From: JAEZFI01 sp044508215
GTDB taxonomy: Bacteria > Actinomycetota > Acidimicrobiia > Acidimicrobiales > Microtrichaceae
NCBI GenBank assembly: GCA_044508215.1
Contig: JBIQID010000018.1
Span: 1-32,260, forward strand
Length of the DNA: 32,260 nt
Direction of reading: 5' to 3'
Part shown: in pieces, positions 14,406 to 22,057 of the stretch
How the letters are laid out: each line of letters opens with the position of its first letter
Position numbering within the stretch: the first letter of the stretch is position 1
Position numbers and translations under genes: made by a program
The notes under the pieces: generated by a model
What the model was told of the DNA's origin: nothing
The model's database searches: none
Seen by the model: only the letters and a program-made list of their open reading frames with translations

Positions 14406-15658
14406 GCGCTCTGTGCCGCTGGGACCTCGTGGCGGCGCGGCCCCGGATCGAACTCGATCGGGATGTGCTTGATGCCGCCGATGAAGTTGGAGCGGAGCCG
14501 CTCGGGCGGTCCGGCCATGCGCATCGACGACATGCGCTCGGCGATCTCACGGAAGATGAGCCGCAGCTCCATCCGCGCCAGGTTCGCGCCCAGGCAGAAG
14601 TGGGCACCTCCGCCGCCGAACGCGATGTGCTCGTTGGGGCTGCGCTCGATGTCGAACCGGAAGGGCTCGTCGAACACCTCCTCGTCGCGGTTGGCCGAGA
14701 TGTGCCACATCACGACCTTGTCGCCCGAGCGGATCTGCTTGCCCCGCAGCTCGAGGTCGACCGTGGCCTGCCGGCGGAAGTGCATCACCGGGGTGGCCCA
14801 CCGCAGCACCTCCTCGACCGCCGAGTCGATGTAGCGGTCGGGGTCCGAGCACAGCTTCGTGAACTCGTCGGGGTTCTCGAGCAGCGCCACCATCCCGTGC
14901 GCCGTGGCGTTCCGGGTGGTCTCGTTGCCGGCGACGGCCAAGAGGAGCATGAAGATCTCGAACTCCTCGTGGGTGAGCCGGTCACCCTCGATCTCCGCGT
15001 TGATCAAGGTGGTGACGATGTCGTCCCGGGGCTCCTCGCGCCGCTGGGCACCCAGCGCGCTGGCGTACATGTACAGCTCCGCCGCGGCGTTGGTGGCGTC
15101 GTCGGGGTCGCCCTCGTTGTACTCGGGGTCGTCCGCGCCCACCATCCGGTTCGACCAGTTGAAGAGGAGGTGTCGTTCCTCCTGCGGCACGCCCATGATC
15201 TCCGCGATCGCCTGGAGCGGCAGCTCAGCCGCCAGCTCGGTCACGAAGTCGCAGCTGCCCTTCTCGATGACGGCGTCGACGATCAGCTGGGTCCGGTACC
15301 GGAGGTGCTGCTCGATCATGTTGATCATCCGGGGCGTGAAGCCCTTGTTGACCAGGAGCCGGAGCCGCGTGTGCTTCGGCGGATCGGTCATCAGCATGAT
15401 CTTCCCGCGCATGTCGTAGCCCGGCGTGAAGTTCTCGGGGTCGACCATGTTCACGCCGGCCGCCTCGGAGCTGAAGCCGAGCGCGTCCCGGTTGATGGTC
15501 TGCAGGTCCGCGTGCTTGGTGATGGACCAGAACCCCCGACCCTTCCGCTCCTCGGTCCAGTGGACCGGGTCCTCCGCCCGCAGCTGCGTGAACAGGTCGT
15601 GGTGACCGAGGCGCTGGAAGACCTCGGGGTCCAGCAGATGATCGTCCCGGAACGTCAC
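14402..15658 (-). CDS. Cytochrome P450, CYP125/CYP142-like
   Basis: A 418-residue soluble P450 mono-oxygenase. It shows the I-helix motif AGNETTRNA, the ExxR motif in EEVLRW, and the heme-binding loop FGGGGAHFCLGANLARME with the Cys thiolate at about 355. The loop, the stretch PPERLRSNFIGGIKHIPIEF and an N-terminal FWSITKHADLQTI are close to mycobacterial CYP125, CYP124 and CYP142, which hydroxylate the terminal carbon of sterol side chains or methyl-branched lipids. The substrate here is inferred, not shown. The GTG at 15658 has a G-rich ribosome site just upstream. No ferredoxin gene is adjacent. The acyl-CoA dehydrogenases further on would fit later steps of the same kind of catabolism. 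Confidence 0.9.
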   Translation of the reverse strand: MTFRDDHLLDPEVFQRLGHHDLFTQLRAEDPVHWTEERKGRGFWSITKHADLQTINRDALGFSSEAAGVNMVDPENFTPGYDMRGKIMLMTDPPKHTRLRLLVNKGFTPRMINMIEQHLRYRTQLIVDAVIEKGSCDFVTELAAELPLQAIAEIMGVPQEERHLLFNWSNRMVGADDPEYNEGDPDDATNAAAELYMYASALGAQRREEPRDDIVTTLINAEIEGDRLTHEEFEIFMLLLAVAGNETTRNATAHGMVALLENPDEFTKLCSDPDRYIDSAVEEVLRWATPVMHFRRQATVDLELRGKQIRSGDKVVMWHISANRDEEVFDEPFRFDIERSPNEHIAFGGGGAHFCLGANLARMELRLIFREIAERMSSMRMAGPPERLRSNFIGGIKHIPIEFDPGPRRHEVPAAQSA

Positions 15659-15742
15659 GGGCCCCCCTTCCAGAGCACTCCCGCCGGTCGGGCGCTCCGA
15701 TGCCCAACGCTAGTGGGACCGACCCCGGCCGGGCCCGCGATG

Positions 15743-16096
15743 TCAGCCTGCGAGGAAGGCTTCGACCCGGTCCTTCGGCCGGCCGATGATCGCCCGGTCG
15801 CCCTTCACGATCACGGGCCGTTGCATGAGCCGTGGGTGCTCCACGAGGAGGTCCGCCACCGAGTCGACGTCGGTGTAGTCGCCGGCGTCGAGGCCGAGCT
15901 CCTTGAAGAACCCGTCCTTGCGCACGAGGTCGGCGGGCGGGTCCTCGAGCTTGCCCATCAGCTCGACGAGCCCGTCACGGTCGAGCGGTTCCTTCAGGTA
16001 CTGCACCACCTCCACGTCGGCGCCGAGGCGGGACGCCTCGTCCATCGCGTGGCGGGACGTCGAGCAGTTCGGGTTGTGGAAGATCGTCGGCTTCAT
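15743..16096 (-). CDS. arsC: ArsC-family (glutaredoxin-dependent type) arsenate reductase-like protein
   Basis: A 117-residue thioredoxin-fold protein of the ArsC/Spx family, the usual length. The start HNPNCSTSRHAMDEA carries the catalytic Cys11. The three arginines that hold arsenate in E. coli ArsC are present: Arg59 (LVRKD), Arg93 (MQRPVIV) and Arg106 (IGRPKDR), so arsenate reduction is the best call. No ars efflux or ArsR gene is next to it. The ATG at 16096 lies inside the end of the upstream membrane protein's frame (122-bp overlap on the same strand), which is unusual and may mean that the upstream gene really ends sooner. Confidence 0.85.
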   Translation of the reverse strand: MKPTIFHNPNCSTSRHAMDEASRLGADVEVVQYLKEPLDRDGLVELMGKLEDPPADLVRKDGFFKELGLDAGDYTDVDSVADLLVEHPRLMQRPVIVKGDRAIIGRPKDRVEAFLAG

Positions 16097-18353
16097 GCCC
16101 GGTCACGCTACCGGCGCCGGCGTCGTCGGCTTCCGGCTCGTCGGGACCGCCCGACCGGCGTCGACGCAGCAGCGAGGTTGCGAGCAGCAGTCCGGCTGCC
16201 ACCACCGCCCCGGTCCGGAAGGCGTCGCCGCGCACCCAGAGGCCGGGCGTGCCGATCCACGGCACGCGACGCACGGTGCGACCCACGTGGGCGTCACGCG
16301 GAAGCGTCCAGCGCTCCCCCACCGCGTTGGCGTCGCCGCGGGTCTGGAGGAGCACCTGGTCGCCGTCGACCTCGATCGAGACGACCCGGTGGGTCAGGCT
16401 GTCCTCCGCGATGTCGCCGCCGTGGACGGTCACGATGTCGCCCGGACGCACGCTCGACGCCGCCACCGTCCGTGAGAGCACCACATCCCCCACCTCGATC
16501 GACGGCCGCATCGAGCCGCTCCGCACCACGAGCGGTTGCAGACCGAACAGCACCAGCACGAGCGCTGCTGCAACGGGCGTCGAGACCACCGCCACGGCCG
16601 CAGCCGCCAGGCGCTCCCGCCAGCTGGTCGACCGCCCGCGGGTGGCGGCGGTGGGGCCCCGACCGCGACGGACGCCGCGGGCGCTCGACACGGGTGCCGC
16701 GAAGAGGTCCCTGAGCCAACGGGCGTTCTCGTCGTCGTCGAGGCGCAGCTGCAGGCCCACCGCGTGCTCGCCGTGGGAGCGCCGCCTGCTGGCCACCACG
16801 GTCCCTCGAGCGCGCACCACCTCGCCGCCGGCGGGCGCGATGCGCAGCTCCGCTTCGTGGCCCTCGCGCAGAAGGGCCTCGGGCAGTTCCCCTTCGATCC
16901 CGATCCCTTCCGGTGAGGCGTCCCACAACCGGGCTTCGACGCCGTCGACGTGCACGGTCCCCTCGAGGGGAACCCGGAACGCCACCCGCTCCCAGTCACG
17001 CTGTGCGAGGGCCCGGAGCGCCAGCATCCAGAGCGCTGCGAGCAGCCCCGTGGTGAGCGCCGCGGTGGAGGCGAGGACCGGCCCGGGGGCGCGATCCAAC
17101 AGCCCGAGGCCGGTGGCGATGGTGAGGAGCAGCGCCGACCACACCAGCGGCTGGGCCTCGGCCACCGGCTTCGAGCGCCGCAAGCGCCCGGTGACCAGCG
17201 ACGCCAGCGACCCCACCGAGGCGGGAGCGTGGTAGATCGTCGAGAGCAGGTCGTCGATCGGGCGGATCCGGCCACCCGAACGCCAGCGCTCGCTCCACCA
17301 GCGCACGGCGGCGAGCGCTGCGGGCACTGCCACCGCGGTGACCGCGCCGATCCCCGACGCGAAGCCGCCCTGAGCCGCGACCGCCTGGAACGCGACGAGC
17401 CAGAGGAGGAGGCGGACGCCGTGGAGCTCCCACGCCAGCAAGGCGAGCGCCGCAAGGCGTGGACGGGCCGACCCCGCTCGCACCGCGCCCACGAGGTCGG
17501 CGACCAACGCCCGCTGACGCCCGGAGGCCTCCGGCCAGAAGCCCGAGCCGCCCACGGGCACCGCGCGGAGCGTCAGCACCAGGTCGGTCCGGACACCGTG
17601 GTGGCCCTGCGCCCGCCAACGTCTCAGCCAGCTGCCCCACGGCCGCGCCGACTCGAGGCGGAGGTCGCGCAGCAGGTCGGTCCGCACGACGGTCGCATCG
17701 GGCTCCCACAGCTCGACACCTGCGTCGCCCGCCTGTCGCCGCCGTCCTCGCGACCGTTCCCAACGGGACATCGGCGCATAGGTGTCGTCGTTCACCGCCA
17801 GGGAGCTGCCCGTGACCCAGCCCACCTCGCCGCCGAGCAGGGCGGCCGCGCGGCGGCAGCCCTCTTCGCTGGTGACGGCTCGCGACGACGTGAGGAGCAC
17901 AGCGGGTGTGTCGATGCGGGGCAGCGCAACCTCGAGGGCGCGCTCGACCGAGGCGCCCCGGTGCACGGAGACGCCACCACGCAGCAGCTCGAGCGGCACC
18001 ACCCGGCCCGTGGTGAGCACCACGGTGGGCGCCCAGCTCGCTGCGACGCGGATCGCGGCGGCAGCGACCTCGATCGGCTCGTCGCCGAGCCGTACCACCA
18101 CGGTGAGCGGGTCGTCCGCAGCGCCAGCTCCCGCCGCCGGGCCGGGATGGGGATCGTCCTGTTCCGATCGAGGCCGCGCCAGAAGAGGGAGCAGCGAAGG
18201 GACAGCACCCCAGATCAGCGCGATCGCCGCCGCCGCGGCGAGGACGGAGCGCTCACCCAGGCCCGCAGCGAGCGCGCCGATCGCGGCGCAGACGGCGCCC
18301 GACGCGGCAAGGGCCTCGCCGGCGACGGCGAGGCCCTTCGTCCGTTCGGTCAT
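15975..18353 (-). CDS. Polytopic GT2-like/PilZ/SipW-type signal peptidase fusion protein
   Basis: A 792-residue membrane protein with three parts. Residues 1-300 hold two hydrophobic helices and a region laid out like a glycosyltransferase-2 domain, but with no DxD or QxxRW catalytic motif visible. Hydrophobic helices at about 300-350 and 400-450 lead into a PilZ domain whose cyclic-di-GMP motifs are intact: RVAFR (456-460) and DASPEG (478-483). After a helix at about 583-605 comes an ER/archaeal-type signal peptidase I domain: RSGSMRPSIEVGD with Ser614, SLTHRVV with His655 in place of lysine, and RGDAN. A last helix (713-729) and an Arg-rich tail follow. Its start is 5 nt after the LARTG protein gene, so the two form an operon. 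It probably cleaves exported proteins under second-messenger control. Confidence 0.8.
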   Translation of the reverse strand: MTERTKGLAVAGEALAASGAVCAAIGALAAGLGERSVLAAAAAIALIWGAVPSLLPLLARPRSEQDDPHPGPAAGAGAADDPLTVVVRLGDEPIEVAAAAIRVAASWAPTVVLTTGRVVPLELLRGGVSVHRGASVERALEVALPRIDTPAVLLTSSRAVTSEEGCRRAAALLGGEVGWVTGSSLAVNDDTYAPMSRWERSRGRRRQAGDAGVELWEPDATVVRTDLLRDLRLESARPWGSWLRRWRAQGHHGVRTDLVLTLRAVPVGGSGFWPEASGRQRALVADLVGAVRAGSARPRLAALALLAWELHGVRLLLWLVAFQAVAAQGGFASGIGAVTAVAVPAALAAVRWWSERWRSGGRIRPIDDLLSTIYHAPASVGSLASLVTGRLRRSKPVAEAQPLVWSALLLTIATGLGLLDRAPGPVLASTAALTTGLLAALWMLALRALAQRDWERVAFRVPLEGTVHVDGVEARLWDASPEGIGIEGELPEALLREGHEAELRIAPAGGEVVRARGTVVASRRRSHGEHAVGLQLRLDDDENARWLRDLFAAPVSSARGVRRGRGPTAATRGRSTSWRERLAAAAVAVVSTPVAAALVLVLFGLQPLVVRSGSMRPSIEVGDVVLSRTVAASSVRPGDIVTVHGGDIAEDSLTHRVVSIEVDGDQVLLQTRGDANAVGERWTLPRDAHVGRTVRRVPWIGTPGLWVRGDAFRTGAVVAAGLLLATSLLRRRRSGGPDEPEADDAGAGSVTGHEADDLPQPELLDVPPRDGRGVPPRRRRGGGAVPEGTARP

Positions 18354-18358
18354 GCCGG

Positions 18359-19506
18359 TCAGGCTCGGGCCCGACCGTTCCGCAGCCGGTCCACCAGGAC
18401 CAGCGTCGCACCGCCGCCCAGCAACACGATGCCGAGCACGATCAGCGGGGTCGACGAGCTGCCGGTCCGGGCGAGCGGCCGGACGGTTCCGTCAGCGAGC
18501 ACCTCGATGCGGTCCTTCGGCACGATGCTCGTGGCGACGACGTTCTCACCTTCGACCTCGGTCGGCTGCGTGGTGGTGGTGCCCTCGACCTCCGTGGTCG
18601 TCGGGGCATCCGTCGTGGAGGTCGGCGCCTCCGTCGTGGTCGTGGGAGCCTCCGTCGTCGAGGTCGGCGCTTCCGTCGTCGAGGTCGGAGCCTCGGTCGT
18701 CGAGGTCGGAGCCTCCGTCGTCGTCGGCGCCTCCGTCGTGGTGGTCGGAGCCTCGGTCGTGGAGGTCGGCGCCTCGGTCGTCGAGGTCGGCGCCTCGGTC
18801 GTCGAGGTCGGCGCCTCCGTCGTGGTCGTCGGCGCCTCGGTCGTGGTCGTCGGCGCCTCGGTCGTGGTCGGCGCCTCGGTCGTGGTCGGGGCCTCGGTCG
18901 TGGTCGTCGTCTTGCCCTTCGGACCGCAGAACCAGAGCCGCTCGATGTCGGNNNNNNNNNNNNNNNNNNNNNNNNNNNNNNNNNNNNNNNNNNNNNNNNN
19001 NNNNNNNNNNNNNNNNNNNNNNNNNNNNNNNNNNNNNNNNNNNNNNNNNNNGTCGTGGTCGTCGTCTTGCCCTTCGGACCGCAGAACCAGAGCCGCTCGA
19101 TGTCGGCGGTCTTCTTGCCGTTGCCCTTGCCCACCTTCGGGAGCCCTGCGTTCGTGAAGGAGCCGGCGTACGGGTTGGCCGGGGTCGAGACGACCGCGCC
19201 GCCACCGCCGTACACCACGAAGTGGGTGATCTGCTCGGTGGAGGTCCAGTCACCCGACGTGCGGGTGCCGTTCGTGATGGTCACCGCCGGGTACTGGCCG
19301 GTGATCTGCTTGAACTTGTTGCCCTGCCACTCGAACACGGCGATCTGACGGGTTCCCGGCGGGCAGAGGGACTCGTCGTAGCCCTGTGCAGCGGACGTGG
19401 TCTGCACCAGGCCGATGCCGCCGCTGAGCGCACCGATGAGCATCATCGCGAGGCCGAGGCGGACCGGGTTCACCCGCTGCCACCATCCGTTCTGGTCGGT
19501 CACCAT
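18359..19506 (-). CDS. LARTG-anchored Thr-Glu-Ala-Pro-rich surface protein, interrupted by a spurious assembly gap
   Basis: Read across the gap with the duplicated 55 bases merged, this is one 330-residue protein. AGGAG lies about 5 nt before the ATG at 19506. A signal peptide with hydrophobic core LGLAMMLIGALSGGIGLV ends near TSAA (about residue 40). A small ectodomain of about 110 residues has two cysteines (ESLCPPGT and LWFCGPKGK) and an FVVYGGGG strand. A long linker of about 20 TTTEAP/TSTTEAP units follows. The C-terminus is LARTG, a hydrophobic helix and DRLRNGRARA, a class E sortase-type signal. The ectodomain family is not recognised. The signal-peptidase fusion gene follows by 5 nt and may process this protein. 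As deposited, the gap puts the two halves in different frames. Confidence 0.8.
18590..18905 (-). repeat. Degenerate 15-18-bp tandem repeat coding TTTEAP units
   Basis: Repeats of the type GCCTCGGTCGTGGTCGTCG (plus strand) code on the minus strand for (T)TTTEAP or TSTTEAP units, about 20 in a row. The copies differ at third positions and by one Thr codon. This is a stalk-like wall-spanning linker, and a stretch where short reads mis-assemble and copy number can vary between strains. Confidence 0.85.
18897..18951. repeat. Left copy of 55-bp exact duplication at the gap
   Basis: These 55 bases are identical to 19052-19106 on the other side of the N run. The copy includes unique coding sequence (for ERLWFCGPKGK), not just the repeat. 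It is best explained as the k-mer-sized overlap of two contig ends that the scaffolder did not merge. Confidence 0.9.
18952..19051. other. Assembly gap of 100 N
   Basis: There are exactly 100 N, a conventional placeholder length, flanked by identical 55-base ends. The true gap is probably minus 55: removing 155 bases turns the 1148-base interval 18359-19506 into 993 bases, or 331 codons including the stop, in one open frame. Confidence 0.95.
19052..19106. repeat. Right copy of 55-bp exact duplication at the gap
   Basis: Identical to 18897-18951. It continues into the ectodomain coding sequence of the LARTG protein and is therefore probably the only real copy. Confidence 0.9.
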
Positions 19507-19617
19507 CTCGTCTCCTGATCGCACGCGAACGGCAAGGTCCGTCGCGGTTCACTTCCAGATCGGAGCGATCAGGTCGGACTTGAGGGATCGGTCCGGTCTG
19601 CCCGCACGGTCGGGCGT

Positions 19618-19629
19618 TAGGTTCGGCCC
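19618..19629 (+). promoter_or_regulatory. -10 box of a leaderless gene
   Basis: TAGGTT (19618-19623) lies 6 nt before the ATG at 19630, the spacing that puts the transcript start on the start codon. No convincing -35 box was seen. Confidence 0.5.
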
Positions 19630-20643
19630 ATGGACGCCGTGGGGGACGAGGTGAACCGTCAGGTCGTGCTGCGACAGCGGCCGGTGGGGCTGCTGACGTG
19701 GGACGACGTGGAGCTGGTCGACGCACCGATGCCGGAGCTCGCCGACGGCGAGGCCCTCATGCGCACCGAGCTGCTCGGGATGGATGCCACCGTCCGGAGC
19801 TGGTTGAACGACTCCGACGGCTACCTCCCCCCGGTGGAGATCGGCGAGGTCGTCCGCTGCAGCGGCATCGGCCGGATCGTCGCCACCCGATGCGACGCCT
19901 ACGAGGTCGGCGACATCGCCTACAGCCTCCCGGGGATGCAGACGCACGCGATCGTGCGGGACGACTTCTTCACCTCGAAGCTGCCGCCGGGCACCGAGCT
20001 GGCTCCCATGCTCTCGATCTACGGCGCCACCGGCCTCACCGCGTACGTCGGCCTGGTCGACATCGCCGGCGCACGCGCCGGGGAGACCGTCGTGGTCTCG
20101 GCTGCCGCCGGCGCGACCGGTTCCCTCGTCGGCCAGATCGGCAAGATCCTCGGCTGTCGCGTCGTCGGCATCGCGGGCTCGGCCGAGAAGTGCCGGTTCG
20201 TCACCGAGGAGCTCGGGTTCGACGCGTGCATCGACCACCGCAACGGCGACCTCGCCGCCGAGCTGGCGGAGCACTGCCCGAAGGGCGTGGACGTCTACTT
20301 CGACAACGTGGGTGGGCCGATCCTCGACGTGGTCCTCGGACGGCTCGCCCGAGGTGCCCGCGTCGCGCTGTGCGGGGCGATCGCCGTCTACAACGAGTCG
20401 CGGAAGCCGCCGGGCCCGTCCAACTACCTGAACCTGATCGGCAAGCGGGCACGCATGGAGGGGTTCATCGCGATGGACCACTGGGGGCGCTTCGAGGAGA
20501 TCCGCGAGCGCCTGGGCCAGTGGGTGGCCGACGGCGAGCTGCGTCACGTCGAGCACTACTGGGACGGCCTCGAGGCGTCCGTCGACGCGTTGAACGCCCT
20601 GTTCACGGGTGCGAACACCGGCAAGGTGGTCGTCCGGGTCTGA
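19630..20643 (+). CDS. NADP-dependent MDR-family oxidoreductase (leukotriene B4 12-hydroxydehydrogenase/CurA-like)
   Basis: A 337-residue medium-chain dehydrogenase/reductase without zinc ligands, of the double-bond reductase branch (LTB4DH, PTGR, CurA). It has the nucleotide loop AAAGATGSLVGQIGKILG at about 157-174, followed by VVGIAGSAEKCRFVTEELGFDACIDHRNGDL. The signatures FDNVGGPILDVVLGRLARGARVALCGAIAVYN and KRARMEGFIAMDH are typical of that branch. These enzymes reduce conjugated C=C bonds of enones using NADPH. The ATG at 19630 is supported by a leaderless -10 box. It starts 123 bases from, and divergent to, the LARTG surface gene, and the cation transporter follows on the same strand. 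The substrate is unknown. Confidence 0.9.
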   Translation: MDAVGDEVNRQVVLRQRPVGLLTWDDVELVDAPMPELADGEALMRTELLGMDATVRSWLNDSDGYLPPVEIGEVVRCSGIGRIVATRCDAYEVGDIAYSLPGMQTHAIVRDDFFTSKLPPGTELAPMLSIYGATGLTAYVGLVDIAGARAGETVVVSAAAGATGSLVGQIGKILGCRVVGIAGSAEKCRFVTEELGFDACIDHRNGDLAAELAEHCPKGVDVYFDNVGGPILDVVLGRLARGARVALCGAIAVYNESRKPPGPSNYLNLIGKRARMEGFIAMDHWGRFEEIRERLGQWVADGELRHVEHYWDGLEASVDALNALFTGANTGKVVVRV

Positions 20644-20717
20644 ACCGCCGCCGGTCCTGTTGTCAGGGGGTGGGTCGATAGGCTGACCAGCGTCATGCTG
20701 CTGGAGCCTCACAGTCC

Positions 20718-21977
20718 ATGGATCGCACACGCGCCCGCACGGCCGTCGTCGCGCCAGCACGCGTGGTCCGCCGCCTGGTCGACCTCCTCGGTCCGACCGA
20801 CGCCGCGGCCCGCCAGTCCCTGACGGCCCTCGCGATCAACTCGCTCACCAGCTTCGCCGCGGGCGCGGTGCTGGTGGGAGTGCTCGACACCTTCCGCTCC
20901 CTGCCGGGCCTCCTCGTGATGGTCACCCCCGCCATCGGGCTGCGTGGGAACGTGTTCACGACCCTCGGCAACCGCCTCTCCACAGCCATCCACACGGGAT
21001 CCTTCCGGCTGTCGTTCCGACCCGACGGCGTGCTCGTGCAGAACCTCGTCGCCAGCTTCGTGCTGACCACCGCGATGTCGAGCGTGCTGGCCGTGATGGC
21101 CAAGGTGATCTCCGTCGTGGTGGGGATCGAGGACACGATCGGACTGCTCGACATGGCGTTCGTGTCGGTGGTCGGCGGGCTGCTCGGCTCGGTCCCCGTC
21201 GGCATCGCCACGGTCCTGCTCACCTTCGGGGCGGTGCGCTACGACTGGGACCTCGACAACCTCGTCGCACCGACGGTGGGCGCCCTGGGTGACGCCCTGA
21301 CCGTGCCCGCCCTGTTCGTGGCCTCGATGGCGGTGGGCACCAGCCACGTCGTCCCGGTGCTCGGCGGGCTCGCTCTCGCCGCCTCGGCAGTGCTGCTCGT
21401 GGCGGCACTTCGTTCCCGCCGCGAGCTGCTCTCCCAGGTGGTGCGCGAGTCGGTGCCGGTACTCACCGTGGCGCTGCTCCTCAGCGCGCTCGGCGGCCTC
21501 GTGATCCAGCAGCAGGAGGCCGCCCTCGCGCTGCTGCCGGCGATCCTGTTGATGCAGCCGGCGTTCGTGTCCAGCGCGGGCGCGCTCGGCAGCATCCTGA
21601 GCGGGCGCGTCGGCACGAACCTCCACCTCGGCAACGTCGACCCGACGCTCGTCCCCGGTCGAGCCGTCCGCCGCGACATGTCGTTCCTGTTCGGGCTGGC
21701 CGGGCCCGTGTTCCTGCTGAACGCGTGCGGAGCCACCCTCTTCGCCTGGTGGCAGGGCGACGCGTCGCCCGGGCTCGGATGGGTGCTGGTCGCCACGGTG
21801 ATCTCGGCCACCCTCGCCATGGCGTTCGTGGTGGCCGTCAGCTACTACGCCACGATCGGGGCCTGGCGCGTCGAGATCGACCCGGACTCCTCGGGCGTCC
21901 CGATGGTGACCGCGTCGGTCGACTTCGTGGGCACGGTCTTCCTGGTCTTCTGCGTGGTCACCCTCGGGCTCACCTGA
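20718..21977 (+). CDS. SLC41/MgtE-type divalent cation transporter (membrane domains only)
   Basis: A 419-residue polytopic membrane protein made of two related halves, each with an MgtE-type pore signature: PAIGLRGNVFTTLGNRLSTAIHTG (about 75-98) and PAFVSSAGALGSILSGRVGTNLHLG (about 278-302). Each half ends in a segment like DNLVAPTVGALGDALTVPALF or SGVPMVTASVDFVGTVFLV, the Asp-bearing helix of this superfamily. The cytoplasmic N and CBS sensor domains of classical MgtE are absent, as in eukaryotic SLC41 and the two-domain bacterial relatives. Magnesium is the likely ion. GGAG stands 11 nt before the ATG, and TAGGCT (20679-20684) may be its -10 box. Confidence 0.88.
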   Translation: MDRTRARTAVVAPARVVRRLVDLLGPTDAAARQSLTALAINSLTSFAAGAVLVGVLDTFRSLPGLLVMVTPAIGLRGNVFTTLGNRLSTAIHTGSFRLSFRPDGVLVQNLVASFVLTTAMSSVLAVMAKVISVVVGIEDTIGLLDMAFVSVVGGLLGSVPVGIATVLLTFGAVRYDWDLDNLVAPTVGALGDALTVPALFVASMAVGTSHVVPVLGGLALAASAVLLVAALRSRRELLSQVVRESVPVLTVALLLSALGGLVIQQQEAALALLPAILLMQPAFVSSAGALGSILSGRVGTNLHLGNVDPTLVPGRAVRRDMSFLFGLAGPVFLLNACGATLFAWWQGDASPGLGWVLVATVISATLAMAFVVAVSYYATIGAWRVEIDPDSSGVPMVTASVDFVGTVFLVFCVVTLGLT

Positions 21978-22026
21978 GGGGATCCCGCAGCCGGCCGTGC
22001 GGTGCTGCCATCCTCAGCCTTCGGTT

Positions 22027-22049
22027 CCTGACGGGTCGTCAGGTATCGT
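22027..22049 (+). promoter_or_regulatory. Inverted-repeat operator and -10 box before the two-subunit acyl-CoA dehydrogenase
   Basis: CCTGACG-GGT-CGTCAGG (22027-22043) is a perfect dyad with 7-bp arms, directly abutting TATCGT (22044-22049). That box lies 8 nt before the GTG at 22058, so the transcript is nearly leaderless. The size and placement suit a TetR-type repressor; no such gene is in the window. Confidence 0.6.
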
Positions 22050-22057
22050 CGCCGTCC

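Noticed and set aside
18590..18905. CRISPR array in the repeat region
   Set aside because: The units are 15-18 bp, contiguous without unique spacers, and code in frame for TTTEAP units of a surface protein.
18897..19106. Target-site duplication of a mobile element at the N run
   Set aside because: The 55-bp identity with exactly 100 N between fits an assembly overlap. The merged sequence restores a gene, and no transposase is nearby.
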